Assembly: GCA_022708765.1 (NCBI GenBank)
Contig: JAKIYB010000022.1
Coordinates: forward strand, 347 to 14,800
Length of the DNA: 14,454 nt
DNA from: Armatimonadota bacterium
Lineage (GTDB): Bacteria > Armatimonadota > Hebobacteria > CAIYQO01
Direction: 5' to 3'
Under the pieces are notes generated by a model. That model was not told the origin of the DNA and did no database searches. It worked only from the letters and a program-made list of their open reading frames with translations. Below are positions 13,894-14,454 of this stretch, one piece after another (within the stretch, counting starts at the first letter, position 1; each line of letters opens with the position of its first letter). Made by a program: the position numbers and the translations under genes.

Positions 13894-14454
13894 ATGACGG
13901 ATGGCGTGGAATCCGTGCCACAAACGCTGCCAGAGATTCAAGCCGAAATAACCGCGCTTCGCCGCCGCATCGCGGAACTTGAATTCGCCAAGCAGCGCCT
14001 GGAGCCGCCGACGCATCCCACCACCGAGGGTCGGCCGCGGGCCGTCATCGCGTTCGTCAACAGCGACGAGTTGACCGCCACCCTGGGCGCCTTCGTCCGT
14101 CGCGTCACAGGCGTGTTGCGCGCGGAGAAGTGCGTGATTCTCCTTTATGACGACGCCGGGCGCGCGCTGGTAGCGCAGCAGCCGGCGCTCGGTTTCACGG
14201 AAGAGGAGCTGGCTGACTACCGCCTACCGATTGACCAGGGTATCGCCGGCGACGTTTTCCGCGAGAGCCGCGCCATCATCTGCCATGCCTGCGAAGAGGA
14301 TCCGCGCTGCCGGCAGGAAGGCCTGGACCGTTTCGGGGTGAAGGATTCGCTCAGCGTGCCGATGATTGTGGAGTACCGCAACGAGCAGCAGCAGGTGGTG
14401 GAGCGCACTACCATCGGCGTCGTCCATGTCTTCAATAAGCGGTATGGCGCGAAA
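13894..14454 (+). CDS. Coiled-coil/GAF-domain signalling protein, partial (C-terminus outside window)
   Basis: The frame is open from ATG 13894 to the window end, giving 187 residues. Residues 11-38 form a short coiled coil (EIQAEITALRRRIAELEFAKQRL). From about 50 to the end is a GAF domain: VRRVTGVLRAEKCVILLYDD (68-87), LPIDQGIAGDVFRESRAI (111-128), DPR (136-138), GVKDSLSVPM (148-157) and IGVVHVFNKRYG (174-185). GAF domains bind small ligands and usually control an attached output domain (cyclase, histidine kinase, phosphatase or sigma54 activator), which lies outside the window. Three close cysteines (C130, C133, C139) are unusual. GAGGG (13883-13887) lies 6 nt before the ATG. No membrane segment is seen, so it is a cytoplasmic sensor. 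Confidence 0.85.
   Translation, partial: MTDGVESVPQTLPEIQAEITALRRRIAELEFAKQRLEPPTHPTTEGRPRAVIAFVNSDELTATLGAFVRRVTGVLRAEKCVILLYDDAGRALVAQQPALGFTEEELADYRLPIDQGIAGDVFRESRAIICHACEEDPRCRQEGLDRFGVKDSLSVPMIVEYRNEQQQVVERTTIGVVHVFNKRYGAK

Overview
The window looks like chromosome from a high-GC, diderm (Gram-negative-type) bacterium. The evidence is two outer-membrane beta-barrel porins ending in Phe, a lipoprotein PstS, mostly clear Shine-Dalgarno (SD) sites, several GTG starts and sigma70-type promoters. Sulfatase, six-hairpin glycosidases and an aldo/keto reductase with a ferredoxin tail together recall Armatimonadota, Planctomycetota or Verrucomicrobiota. Armatimonadota is my guess, from protein style only. 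I saw no rRNA, tRNA, CRISPR array, IS element or phage gene.

Left part (1-3599): a carbohydrate locus. A divergent, window-truncated (alpha/alpha)6 glycosidase (minus strand) faces a two-gene operon of a formylglycine-type sulfatase and a second six-hairpin glycosidase or lyase-like protein, whose reading frames overlap by 8 bp. Together they suggest desulfation and cleavage of a sulfated glycan. A hairpin-dense, non-coding 310-bp spacer follows (3600-3909).

Middle (3910-6960): an aldo/keto reductase with two C-terminal four-cysteine clusters; a convergent 56-aa small gene with a strong promoter, a perfect SD and a ~140-nt leader; then lysS, starting at GTG 5403 and ending in a perfect 17-bp GAAA-loop hairpin.

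Phosphate part (7007-11433): two paralogous porins of OprO/OprP type, each in its own transcription unit, then pstS-pstC. The porins could pass phosphate or another anion through the outer membrane, and PstS/PstC would take it onward. The locus stops after pstC: pstA, pstB and phoU are absent, and a convergent gene begins 4 nt later.

Right part (11438-14454): a 474-aa polytopic membrane protein that appears to be an internal duplication; divergent from it trxA, with an AT-rich promoter containing a palindrome; a convergent 60-aa helical small protein; and the start of a coiled-coil/GAF signalling protein that runs off the window.

I do not see a clearly new multi-gene system. The best leads are the duplicated membrane protein, the pst locus without pstA/pstB, the hairpin-rich spacer at 3600-3909 and the small gene at 4958-5128.
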